Counted from the first letter of the stretch, positions 1-6,630 are shown. The stretch is 7,529 nucleotides of DNA from Vulcanimicrobiota bacterium (GCA_019247395.1 JAFAOZ010000327.1:1-7529), one strand, 5' to 3'. Program-made: numbers and translations. The notes: generated from the sequence alone by a model not told the origin.

Positions 1-628
1 GCAGTACGATCTCGCGCCGGGTGTACGGCAGGATCGCCGGCGTGTCCGAAGCGACGTACATTTCGCCATCGCCGATCCCGAGCACGAGCGGGCTCGCGCC
101 GTTGCGTGCGAAGACCAGATGGTCGGGATCGTCGCTTGAAATCACGCCGAGCGCATAAGCACCGCGAACCTCATGAACCGTGCGCCGCACCGCCGCTTCG
201 AGATCTCCGTCGTAATGCAGCTCGATCAGATGCGCGAGCACTTCGGTGTCCGTTTCGCTGCTGAAGACGTGACCGAGCTCGAGCAGACGCGCGCGCAGCG
301 CCGCATAGTTTTCGATGATGCCGTTATGCACGACCGCAATCCGGCCGCGGCAGTCGACGTGCGGGTGCGCGTTGACGTCCGACGGAGCTCCGTGGGTCGC
401 CCAGCGCGTATGCCCCACGCCGACGACGCCTGAAAGCGCTTCGCCGTTATTGAGCCGCTCGGCTAGCCTGGAGAGCTTGCCCTCCGCCTTCGAACCCGCG
501 AGCGAGCCGCCCGCGTCAATGACCGCGATCCCGGCGCTGTCGTATCCGCGATACTCCAACCGCTGCAACGCGTCCATGATGATGGGAACGCTGTCCCGCC
601 GGCCGATATACCCGACGATCCCGCACAC
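1..628 (-). CDS. glmS: Glutamine--fructose-6-phosphate aminotransferase (isomerizing), N-terminal part
   Basis: GlmS makes glucosamine-6-phosphate from fructose-6-phosphate and glutamine, the first committed step of UDP-GlcNAc and peptidoglycan synthesis, in the cytoplasm. The 209 visible residues are the class II glutamine amidotransferase domain; the sugar-isomerase domains lie beyond the left edge. The protein starts MCGIVGYIG, so Cys2 becomes the N-terminal nucleophile after removal of the initiator. Also visible are LEYRGYDSAG (24-33), HTRWATHG (73-80), HNGIIENY (101-108) and SETDTEV (124-130), all family hallmarks. The start is GTG: it is the only start that places Cys at position 2, and the rpoZ stop lies in the same frame just upstream. 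The gap to rpoZ is only 6 bp, with a weak, distant AGAAGG as the ribosome site, so translation is probably coupled to rpoZ. The gap leaves no room for a glmS ribozyme. Confidence 0.96.
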   Translation of the reverse strand, partial: MCGIVGYIGRRDSVPIIMDALQRLEYRGYDSAGIAVIDAGGSLAGSKAEGKLSRLAERLNNGEALSGVVGVGHTRWATHGAPSDVNAHPHVDCRGRIAVVHNGIIENYAALRARLLELGHVFSSETDTEVLAHLIELHYDGDLEAAVRRTVHEVRGAYALGVISSDDPDHLVFARNGASPLVLGIGDGEMYVASDTPAILPYTRREIVL

Positions 629-634
629 GTTATT

Positions 635-907
635 CTACTTGATGCCTTCTCGGGTGCGGCGATAGGCGATCTTGCCGTCGGCGATCTCGTCGAGCGCGAT
701 CGAGACCGGCTTGTTGGGGTTGATCGTCTCTTTGTCCACGAGCGGCTCGCTCGCGAAATACTCGCGCCGATCGGTCGCCGGAAGCTGTTGAACGCGGATC
801 CAGTTGTTGAGCTGGCGCGCGCGCTTCGTCACGATGTTTACGAGGCTGAACTTCGAATCCGCGTGCGTCAGCAGCGCATCCAAATCGCCGAATACCGATT
901 TACTCAT
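635..907 (-). CDS. rpoZ: DNA-directed RNA polymerase subunit omega
   Basis: Omega is the small RNA polymerase subunit that helps fold and hold beta-prime; in many bacteria it forms part of a ppGpp site. The 90-residue product matches the family in size and motifs: DSKFSLVNIVTKRARQLN (17-34) near the N-terminus and NPNKPVSIALDEIADGKI (63-80) towards the C-terminus. The ATG at 907 gives the normal omega N-terminus. The best upstream ribosome site, AAGGA, is rather far away (about 15 nt). The 40-bp gap to gmk is the most AT-rich stretch nearby and could hold an internal promoter (TACATT directly before the ATG), but this is weak. The gmk-rpoZ order is common in bacteria, which supports both assignments; here glmS follows closely. 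Confidence 0.96.
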   Translation of the reverse strand: MSKSVFGDLDALLTHADSKFSLVNIVTKRARQLNNWIRVQQLPATDRREYFASEPLVDKETINPNKPVSIALDEIADGKIAYRRTREGIK

Positions 908-947
908 AATGTATCGAATGATTCCTTACAGTTGACGTTAGGGTTCG

Positions 948-1568
948 TTATGACGATTCCACCCGCCGGATGGAGTCGTCGGGATACCGGTGAATGCGAA
1001 AACGTTCCGCTTGCAGGATTGCGTCCAAATCACGAACCGCCTCCTGCGGGCGGTCCTGCGCGTTGACCACGATATAGTCGAACCTGCGTATGAACTTCAT
1101 CTCCTGCTGCGCGATCTCGAGCCGCCGCGCGATCTCTTCGTTGGTCTCCGTGCGACGGGCGAGCAGCCGCTCGCGCAAGTTCGAGAATCGGTCCGGCACC
1201 AAAAAAATCAGTACCGCGTCCGGATACGCCGCCTTAACGGCAAGCGCACCGTTGACTTCGGGCTTCATAACGACGTCGTAACCCTCGGTCAAGGTTCGTT
1301 CGATGTAATCGCGTGGCGTGCCGTAAAGGTTGCCGTTATACTCACGCCATTCGAGCAGACCTCCGTCCCGGCGAAGGCGCTCGAAATCCATACTCGATAC
1401 GAAAAAGTAGTGCTCGTCGTCGCGCTCTTCCGGCCGCCGCGCCCGCGTGGTCGCCGAAACCGAGTAGCGCAGGCCCGGCCGATTCGCCCGCAGCCCTTCG
1501 ACCAGCGTATCCTTACCCGCTCCCGACGGTCCCGATACGACGAACAGCAGACCCGGCCCCGTGATCAA
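948..1568 (-). CDS. gmk: Guanylate kinase
   Basis: Gmk phosphorylates GMP to GDP with ATP in the cytoplasm and is essential for guanine nucleotide supply. The 206-residue product has the expected layout: P-loop GPSGAGKDT (13-21), SVSATTR (36-42) and the GMP-binding segment with EYNGNLYG (76-83), YFFVS (54-58), and an Arg-rich lid (ARRTETNEEIARRL, 137-150). The start is TTG: an in-frame TGA lies 12 nt upstream and no ATG or GTG falls between. AAGGGA about 7 nt before it is a fair ribosome site. Odd points: the P-loop lysine is followed by Asp-Thr where Ser-Ser/Thr or Gly-Thr is usual, and the conserved acidic E-I-D-x-Q-G segment reads K-P-E-V-N-G (102-107). PhnN also uses GKD in its P-loop, but the complete GMP-binding region and the rpoZ neighbour favour Gmk. 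A run of seven T codes for Ile-Phe-Leu near residue 121. Confidence 0.95.
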   Translation of the reverse strand: MITGPGLLFVVSGPSGAGKDTLVEGLRANRPGLRYSVSATTRARRPEERDDEHYFFVSSMDFERLRRDGGLLEWREYNGNLYGTPRDYIERTLTEGYDVVMKPEVNGALAVKAAYPDAVLIFLVPDRFSNLRERLLARRTETNEEIARRLEIAQQEMKFIRRFDYIVVNAQDRPQEAVRDLDAILQAERFRIHRYPDDSIRRVESS

Positions 1569-1580
1569 CGACTCATCCCT

Positions 1581-1637
1581 TCACGGCGCACGCCGGGTTG
1601 CCCTCGAAAGCAGGCGAGCGTTCGCACTTTGGCACAT
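1581..1637 (-). other. Possible 18-codon mini-ORF coupled to the glycosidase stop
   Basis: The glycosidase stop and an ATG overlap as TGATG (shared base 1637), a classic termination-reinitiation arrangement. The ATG opens 18 codons, giving MCQSANARLLSRATRRAP, and closes at a TGA 12 nt before the gmk TTG start. It resembles no family I know. It might be chance, or it might carry ribosomes across the 68-bp gap so that gmk is translated in step with the glycosidase. No ribosome site of its own stands out. Confidence 0.2.
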
Positions 1638-4096
1638 CAAGCCGGGCGCAGTTTGATGATCGCGAAGCCGCCGGCATCGATCACCAGCGGAATTCCCTCC
1701 GCGATCGCGGCCTGATTCAACCGGCCCTGCTCTTGCCATTCGCCCCAGACCGTCGAGAAGAGCCTTACCGAAGAATCGTCCGCCTCGGGATCCGAATACG
1801 AAACGGCGCTTACGGCGGTGCGATCCGCGGAATTGCCGACGAAAATGAAGACGCCCTCATCGCCCGCCAAAGCGACGACCGTCGCTTCGGGATCGGAAAC
1901 GTGGACGGCTTCGGTGACGTCGCGAGCGTAGGTCGTCTTCTTCGCCGGCGACGGCAGCGTCGCGGTCGTGTGCAGATGCACGCCGTCAGGCATCCGGCAC
2001 GCGATCCATGCGATCGAGGCCCCGCGAAACGGAACGTTGACCGCGGTAAGCCAGCGCCAGTCATCGGCGAGCGCCGGAGCAATCTCTGCATCCTCGCGCA
2101 TGATGTGGAGCCCGCCGGCGCCTTCGATGGCGGCCCACAGGTAGCGCGGAGCATCCCATGGCGATAGCATCATCCCCTGATTGCTGAGGATCTCGCCGTG
2201 TAGCCATTCGGAGAACTGTCCCGGCACCGTATTGTTCCGGCGCGGATCGATCGAGAAGTGGTGGAAACTGCTGGCGAGCGCGCGCGCCATGACGTTGGGC
2301 TGGTGGCTCGCCGCCGCGAATGCAAACCAATACGAGACGGCGACCCACACGCCGCCGAGCAAGCCGAAAGCCTTGACGGGTCCGTAATCGAGCGCTTCGC
2401 GCGGGACGGTGCGAATGCCGGCGTCGGTCCAAAAGCTCGCCACACTGAGTGTGTTGATGATGACGGCAGCGCGCTCGGGCGGCGCAACGCCGAAGAGAAC
2501 CGGAAAGATTAAATCAGCGGTCACGTCGGTGCGGCGCGATCCGTCCACGTCGATGTTGAGCAGATAGAGATCGTTCTCAGGATTGACGAGATGCGTATTG
2601 ATCGCATCGCGCAAGGCTTCGGCCTGCGCGTGATACGCCGGCGCATCGGGATCACCGAACCGGCGCCCCATTGCCGCGAGCGCGACCAGACCGGCGTAAC
2701 AGGCCGAGTTCACCTCCGTCGACGCGCCGCTGATGCGATAGTTGGGGATGATGTTGCGCCAGCCGACGATTCCGTCTTCGCCGGTCTGCGTCGCCGTGCA
2801 CCAGATGAGCCCGTCTTCGTTGCGCTGCGACAGCATGTACCGCATCGCACGAACGGCGTTCGGATAGTACTGCCGGGCGAATGCTTCATCTCCAGTTGCC
2901 GTAAGATGATGGGCGAGCGCGATGACGACGAGCGGGGTATCGTCGTTGACGTTGAGCCCGTCGTCGGCCCAGCGGTCGTTGCGGACGTCGTAATACTCGA
3001 CGATCTTTCCGTTGGGCTGCTGGAGGCGAAAGTACGCCGAGAGTGCCTCCCGCGCGAAGTCGGGGTTGAGATAATCAGCTCCAAACGTCATCCATGCCGT
3101 GTCGCGCCCGACGCTATTGTTGCTGCGCGTCGGGTCGTTGGTGAAGCACCAGCCCGTCGGCGCATAGGTCGCGACGCGCAAGATATTGGCCTTTGCCCAT
3201 AACACGCCGTGATTTACGTCTACGCTCGGCGTGCGCAGAACCGAACGGCGCAAGAACTGCCAGTAGTATTCGGTCGTTCGGCGGCTCGCCTCGTCGGCCG
3301 GCGGGCAGCGTTCGACGCTCGCCGTGAGATCGTCGTGCGATTCGGCGAAGACGCACATCAAGTCGACCCAGCACGCTTCGCCGGGCGCGAGATCGATTGC
3401 GGCATGCAGCACGCCGATCGGATCGCCGTCCTGCTCGGACGCGTTGTTGGCGAGTTCTCCCGGCGAGAGGCGCCCAACGACCTTCCCGCGATCCGAGTTC
3501 GTCTCCCAGCCATCGGGTTTGCCGAGCATCGCGAAGAGCCGCACCTGCGTCGGCGCAGCGCGATTCCACGCAACGATCCCCCCAGCCGCATCGTCGTATG
3601 CCGTAACGACGTCGTGTTCCGTATTTCCGCGCAGCTCGCAGAAGGCATAGGCATCGAACGAGACGCCTGCGAGTCCGGTGTTCCGCAAGTGAATCCGGTA
3701 ATAGACCGCCGGCGGCGGAATATCGTCGGTGCTGCTCCAGGCCTCGTTGTACGGAAAGATCTGCTCGTGCACGCGGACGCCGTTGTCGAGCATGAAGACG
3801 TGGCTTTGGCGCTCCGGATGAATGTGAAACTCGCCGTGCATGCGCCCAAGCCGAATCTTACTGCGCCGGTCCCAGTAATGGACCTCGACCGCGCCGATAA
3901 AATCAAAGCCTGCGTCGGGGCAATAAATCTTTTCGATCGCGCCGGTCGGCTTCAGGACGGTGCAGCAGCGCGGCGCGCCGATCGTACTGCCCTGCGCCAT
4001 CTCGTCGTCGTCGAGAACGTAGGCAAAACGCGGATCGACGACGGTGTGATGCGTCAGATCCGTCGAGACCGGCAGCAGATCGTAGCGCGTTATCAC
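1637..4096 (-). CDS. Six-hairpin glycosidase, amylo-alpha-1,6-glucosidase-like
   Basis: The 819-residue protein is probably a cytoplasmic alpha-glucan or oligosaccharide hydrolase; no signal peptide is visible. Residues 1 to about 285 look like the beta-sandwich that precedes the barrel in related enzymes. Residues 290-665 look like an (alpha/alpha)6 barrel, with NNSVGRDTAWM (326-336), GLNVNDDTPL (380-389), ISGASTEVN (455-463) and NNTVPGQFSEWLHGE (621-635); a beta-rich tail follows. By analogy with debranching enzyme C-terminal domains (GH133) and GH63/GH15, Asp332, Glu461 and Glu630 or Glu634 are candidate catalytic or substrate-binding residues. That placement is inference. A GH94-type phosphorylase is a less likely alternative, since the GH94 active-site pattern is not evident. 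The start is GTG, 10 bp after the lipoprotein stop, with no clear ribosome site, so the two are probably co-translated. The substrate is not knowable from sequence alone. Confidence 0.85.
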   Translation of the reverse strand: MITRYDLLPVSTDLTHHTVVDPRFAYVLDDDEMAQGSTIGAPRCCTVLKPTGAIEKIYCPDAGFDFIGAVEVHYWDRRSKIRLGRMHGEFHIHPERQSHVFMLDNGVRVHEQIFPYNEAWSSTDDIPPPAVYYRIHLRNTGLAGVSFDAYAFCELRGNTEHDVVTAYDDAAGGIVAWNRAAPTQVRLFAMLGKPDGWETNSDRGKVVGRLSPGELANNASEQDGDPIGVLHAAIDLAPGEACWVDLMCVFAESHDDLTASVERCPPADEASRRTTEYYWQFLRRSVLRTPSVDVNHGVLWAKANILRVATYAPTGWCFTNDPTRSNNSVGRDTAWMTFGADYLNPDFAREALSAYFRLQQPNGKIVEYYDVRNDRWADDGLNVNDDTPLVVIALAHHLTATGDEAFARQYYPNAVRAMRYMLSQRNEDGLIWCTATQTGEDGIVGWRNIIPNYRISGASTEVNSACYAGLVALAAMGRRFGDPDAPAYHAQAEALRDAINTHLVNPENDLYLLNIDVDGSRRTDVTADLIFPVLFGVAPPERAAVIINTLSVASFWTDAGIRTVPREALDYGPVKAFGLLGGVWVAVSYWFAFAAASHQPNVMARALASSFHHFSIDPRRNNTVPGQFSEWLHGEILSNQGMMLSPWDAPRYLWAAIEGAGGLHIMREDAEIAPALADDWRWLTAVNVPFRGASIAWIACRMPDGVHLHTTATLPSPAKKTTYARDVTEAVHVSDPEATVVALAGDEGVFIFVGNSADRTAVSAVSYSDPEADDSSVRLFSTVWGEWQEQGRLNQAAIAEGIPLVIDAGGFAIIKLRPA

Positions 4097-4106
4097 CGTC
4101 GCGACG

Positions 4107-4577
4107 TCAACCGGGTGTGATGCAGAGCGAGCTCTGCATTGCAGCCGTCACCGCAGGATCGGCCGGCGCGCCCGACGGCCGCACGTAGGTCGTTTGCACC
4201 GACTGATTGTCGCGGGCTGCAAAGCCTTCTTGCAACGTCGCGCCTCCGGGGAGCGTGAACGTGGCGACGGCGGCGGTGCCGGGGCATGGAGCGAACGGAA
4301 CGCTGCCCAGCAGTTTTGCGCCACGGTGCTTGAGCAGCACGTCGATCGTCACGGAAGAGGCGAGATCTTGCAGCGTTCCGTTAAACTGACGCCGGACGTA
4401 CCGATACTGTTGCGCGTTCGCACCCGAACCGGTCGTCCACGCGGCGCTCGCGCCGGGCATCGGCTGCCAACCCGCCGGTCCCGCGGCCGCGCCGCCGTGT
4501 CCGCACCCCGCCGCGAAGACCAGCGGCATGAACGTCAAGGCTATTGCACTTCTCACGATAAGAACTGTTTGATGCAA
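4107..4577 (-). CDS. Putative small lipoprotein, unrecognised family
   Basis: This is a 156-residue exported protein of unknown function. It has a hydrophobic signal segment (about residues 10-22) ending in FAAGC, a near-lipobox with Cys25 as the likely lipidation site, followed by a Gly/Ala-rich linker (26-45). The mature part has a conserved-looking core, QQYRYVRRQFNGTLQDLASS (56-75), and two further cysteines (98 and 152) that could pair outside the cytoplasm. The start chosen is TTG at 4577, because GAGGAG lies 9 nt upstream; it overlaps the divergent NFACT start by 6 bp. The alternative is GTG at 4556 (149 residues), which removes the overlap and still leaves a good signal peptide but lacks a ribosome site. 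It heads the minus-strand block, 10 bp before the glycosidase, so it may serve the same envelope or sugar-related process; that is inference. Confidence 0.72.
   Translation of the reverse strand: MHQTVLIVRSAIALTFMPLVFAAGCGHGGAAAGPAGWQPMPGASAAWTTGSGANAQQYRYVRRQFNGTLQDLASSVTIDVLLKHRGAKLLGSVPFAPCPGTAAVATFTLPGGATLQEGFAARDNQSVQTTYVRPSGAPADPAVTAAMQSSLCITPG
4120..4139. repeat. 20-bp near-perfect palindrome
   Basis: ATGCAGAGC and its exact reverse complement GCTCTGCAT flank a 2-nt centre, giving 9-bp perfect arms. As RNA this can fold as an 8-bp stem with a CTCG tetraloop on the minus-strand transcript. It lies inside the last codons of the lipoprotein gene, about 23 nt before the glycosidase GTG. 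It could be a translational control hairpin between the two genes, an mRNA-stability element or a dyad for a DNA-binding protein. No U-run follows, so it is not an intrinsic terminator. Confidence 0.6.
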
Positions 4578-5948
4578 ACCGATTGGCTCCTCATCGTGCG
4601 TCTTGCGCGCGAGCTGGAGGAACGTTTGCGCGGCGCGCGCGTCGAGGATGCCGGACTTCTTCCGGACGGACGGCTCGCGCTGGCCCTCCGCCGGCGGACT
4701 TCACGCACGCTGCTTGCGGTCGACCTCTTCTCCACGCCGCCGATCGTAACGCTCGAAGACGGCGACCTCGGTGTCGGCGCGGAGCCGCCGTTCGTACGCA
4801 CGCTCGCGCGCAGCCTACGCGCAATGAACTTGGCGCAGGTCACGGCGCGACGCGGCGACAGGCTCTTGCGGTTCACCTTCACGTCACGCTCGCGTTTCGG
4901 CGTCGGCGATCGGTTCGAGCTTTTCTTCGAGCTGGTTCCCCGCTTTGGAAACGCCGTGCTCGTCAAGGATGAAACGGTGGTCGCCGCATACCGCGAGTTC
5001 TCGCCGGCGGAGAACAGGAGCCGCGCCGTTGCGGCGGGGAGTACGTACGAGCTTCCGCCGCTGCCGCCGAATCCGCGAACGCTTCCGGAACAGCCGGCGG
5101 GATCGGCGCTCGAGTATTTCGCGCAGCTGCGAAGCCGCCATGCGGCGGAACGTGGAAGCGAGCGCGTTGCCGCGCGCCGCCGCGCGCTTGAGAAGCGACT
5201 GGTCGAGCGCGAACGACGCCTTCGCGCGGAAATTGCGTCGCTGAACGAGCGGCGGCGCAGCGCCGAGGAGCGCGACGCACTGCGGATAGAAGGCGAGCAG
5301 GTTTTCGCAACGCTGCACGAGTTGCCGCCGGCGCAACGCGACGCTGCAAAAGAACGCGCCGCGAAGCTCTTCGCCCGTTATAAGAAGCTTGCGAAGACGA
5401 TACCGCATCTCGACGCCCGGGAACGTGAGGTTCGTGCGGCGCTCGAAGCGGTGGAAACACTCCGTTGGGAGGTCGAGCGCGCCGGCGACGAGGACCTCGA
5501 AGGCGTCGAGGCGGCCGTCGGCACGCTCGGCGCACGACAACCGCCGGCTGCCGATCCGCAAAGGTCTCGGCGTAAACGCGCATTATTGGAGTATCGAACG
5601 GCGACGGGTTCGCGGATCGTCGTCGGACGGTCGCCCGTAGAAAACGCCGAGCTCACCTTTCGGCTGGCCCGCCCGAACGATCTGTGGTTCCACGCGCAAC
5701 GGATTCCCGGCGCTCACGTCATCCTGGCGCGAGATGACCGCTCGGAAGCGCCCGACGAAGACGTGCGCTTCGCCGCATCGCTTGCGGCGCTCCACTCACG
5801 CGGGAAAACCTCGGCTTCGGTTCCGGTCGACTATACGCTTCGCAAGCACGTGCGCAAGCAGCGCGAGGCGCCGCCCGGCCTCGTGTGGTACACCCACGCA
5901 AAGACCGTCGTCGTCGAGCCGCGCGCAGTCGAGCCTAGCGGCGCCTAA
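4572..5948 (+). CDS. NFACT-family ribosome quality-control protein (RqcH/Rqc2-like), compact form
   Basis: RqcH/Rqc2 proteins bind obstructed 50S subunits carrying peptidyl-tRNA and, in bacteria, recruit tRNA-Ala to add C-terminal alanine tails that mark stalled peptides for proteolysis. The 458-residue protein shows an NFACT-N domain (about 1-160) with the Asp-Arg pair at 96-97, equivalent to the pair needed for tailing in characterised homologues. A charged coiled-coil follows (about 180-300), then an NFACT-R domain (about 335-450) with ENAELTF, ARPNDLWFHAQRIPGAHVIL and VPVDYTLRKHVRK. The start is ATG at 4572, which gives the family N-terminus (MQTDWLLIVRLARELEERL); longer upstream reading has no family resemblance. 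No clear ribosome site is visible, so a leaderless or short-leader message is possible. It is about 110 residues shorter than B. subtilis RqcH: the helix-hairpin-helix domain between NFACT-N and the coiled-coil seems absent, and the mid-coil insert is reduced. Older databases call such proteins fibronectin-binding. Confidence 0.92.
   Translation: MQTDWLLIVRLARELEERLRGARVEDAGLLPDGRLALALRRRTSRTLLAVDLFSTPPIVTLEDGDLGVGAEPPFVRTLARSLRAMNLAQVTARRGDRLLRFTFTSRSRFGVGDRFELFFELVPRFGNAVLVKDETVVAAYREFSPAENRSRAVAAGSTYELPPLPPNPRTLPEQPAGSALEYFAQLRSRHAAERGSERVAARRRALEKRLVERERRLRAEIASLNERRRSAEERDALRIEGEQVFATLHELPPAQRDAAKERAAKLFARYKKLAKTIPHLDAREREVRAALEAVETLRWEVERAGDEDLEGVEAAVGTLGARQPPAADPQRSRRKRALLEYRTATGSRIVVGRSPVENAELTFRLARPNDLWFHAQRIPGAHVILARDDRSEAPDEDVRFAASLAALHSRGKTSASVPVDYTLRKHVRKQREAPPGLVWYTHAKTVVVEPRAVEPSGA
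4587..4592 (-). promoter_or_regulatory. Ribosome binding site deciding the lipoprotein TTG start
   Basis: GAGGAG on the minus strand sits 9 nt before the TTG at 4577 and is the only Shine-Dalgarno-like sequence near the two possible lipoprotein starts. It lies within the first codons of the divergent NFACT gene (its Leu-Leu region), so the match could also be fortuitous. Confidence 0.45.
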
Positions 5949-5951
5949 AAC

Positions 5952-6557
5952 TTACGTCAGCCGGGATTCGCACGCTTTCCAGTCGAGGTTGGCGAAGAAC
6001 GCTTCGATGTAGCGGCCCTTTTCGGCGGGCTTGTAATCCTTGATATAGGCGTGCTCCCAGAGATCCATCACGACGATCGGAGCGAATCCCGCCAGGTTTC
6101 CGTTTTGATGGTCGTCGATCCAATGGTTCGTGATGCGGCCGTTCGTGAGATCGCGGTACGCGATCACCCAACCGATGCCGCGCATGCCGCCCACGGCGAC
6201 GAAGTCCTTCTTCCATTCGTCGAAACCGCCGAAGCACTCGCCAAGCGCGTTGTAAAGCCGGCCGTTGCCGATCTCTGCGGGCTGCGCGACGAGGTTATCG
6301 AAGTAATATTCGTGCAACCGCATGCCGTTGTACTCAAATCCAAGCCGGCGCACGAGCTCGGCATACGACGGATCGCTGCCGGAGGCTTTGCCGGCGGCCC
6401 GAATCTCGCGCAGACGGTCGTTCAACAAGTTCGTATTTTTGACATAGCCTTCATAGAGGCCGAAGTGCAGCTCGAGCGTCGCGTCGGAAATCCCGCGCAA
6501 GCCGCTCAACGCCCACTTCCGGGCCGCATAGGGCGCCACGGATGAGGTAACGTTCAT
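5952..6557 (-). CDS. Superoxide dismutase, Fe/Mn family (divergent)
   Basis: This enzyme dismutates superoxide to oxygen and hydrogen peroxide; no signal peptide is seen, so it probably acts in the cytoplasm. The 201-residue protein has all four expected metal ligands: His31 in LELHFGLYEGYVKN, His82 in GMRLHEYYFDNL, and Asp165 and His169 in MDLWEHAY. Gln151 in DDHQNG is placed like the Mn-type active-site Gln. The first ligand is followed by Tyr at +7, where classical enzymes have +8, and the N-terminus (YAARKWALSGLRGISD) differs from standard SodA/SodB. It therefore belongs to a divergent branch. The start is ATG at 6557, which fits the family N-terminus; an ATG at 6632 would add 25 unrelated residues. 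GGAG precedes it by only 2 nt. The gene converges on the NFACT gene with 3 bp between stops and diverges from the microprotein/PuuD-like pair. Metal preference cannot be told with confidence. Confidence 0.9.
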   Translation of the reverse strand: MNVTSSVAPYAARKWALSGLRGISDATLELHFGLYEGYVKNTNLLNDRLREIRAAGKASGSDPSYAELVRRLGFEYNGMRLHEYYFDNLVAQPAEIGNGRLYNALGECFGGFDEWKKDFVAVGGMRGIGWVIAYRDLTNGRITNHWIDDHQNGNLAGFAPIVVMDLWEHAYIKDYKPAEKGRYIEAFFANLDWKACESRLT

Positions 6558-6573
6558 AACTCCAAGCGAGTAC

Positions 6574-6588
6574 CCGGACGCCGTCCGG
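6574..6588. repeat. 15-bp inverted repeat upstream of the superoxide dismutase
   Basis: CCGGAC and GTCCGG flank a GCC centre, giving perfect 6-bp arms. It lies 17 bp before the dismutase ATG, in the 117-bp region it shares with the divergent microprotein gene. It may be a 5'-leader hairpin in the dismutase message or a binding dyad for a regulator. It is short and GC-rich, so chance is a real possibility. Confidence 0.4.
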
Positions 6589-6630
6589 ATCAAACGAAGC
6601 CGGGAGGAGCCGCTTCCAGGGCGGGCAACC

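Noticed and set aside
629..634. Possible glmS ribozyme or riboswitch upstream of glmS
   Set aside because: Only 6 bp separate rpoZ and glmS, so no leader RNA element fits.
990..1715. 241-codon open frame on the plus strand opposite gmk
   Set aside because: It is the antisense shadow of gmk, and its composition is unlike a real protein.
3209..4120. 303-codon open frame on the plus strand opposite the glycosidase
   Set aside because: It is Arg/Val/Asp-rich without recognisable motifs, as expected for a shadow of a GC-rich gene; the minus-strand frame has clear glycosidase motifs.
4194..4571. In-frame 5' extension of the NFACT reading frame on the plus strand
   Set aside because: The extension is Arg-rich, unlike any NFACT N-terminus, and lies antisense to the lipoprotein gene; family-like sequence starts exactly at ATG 4572.
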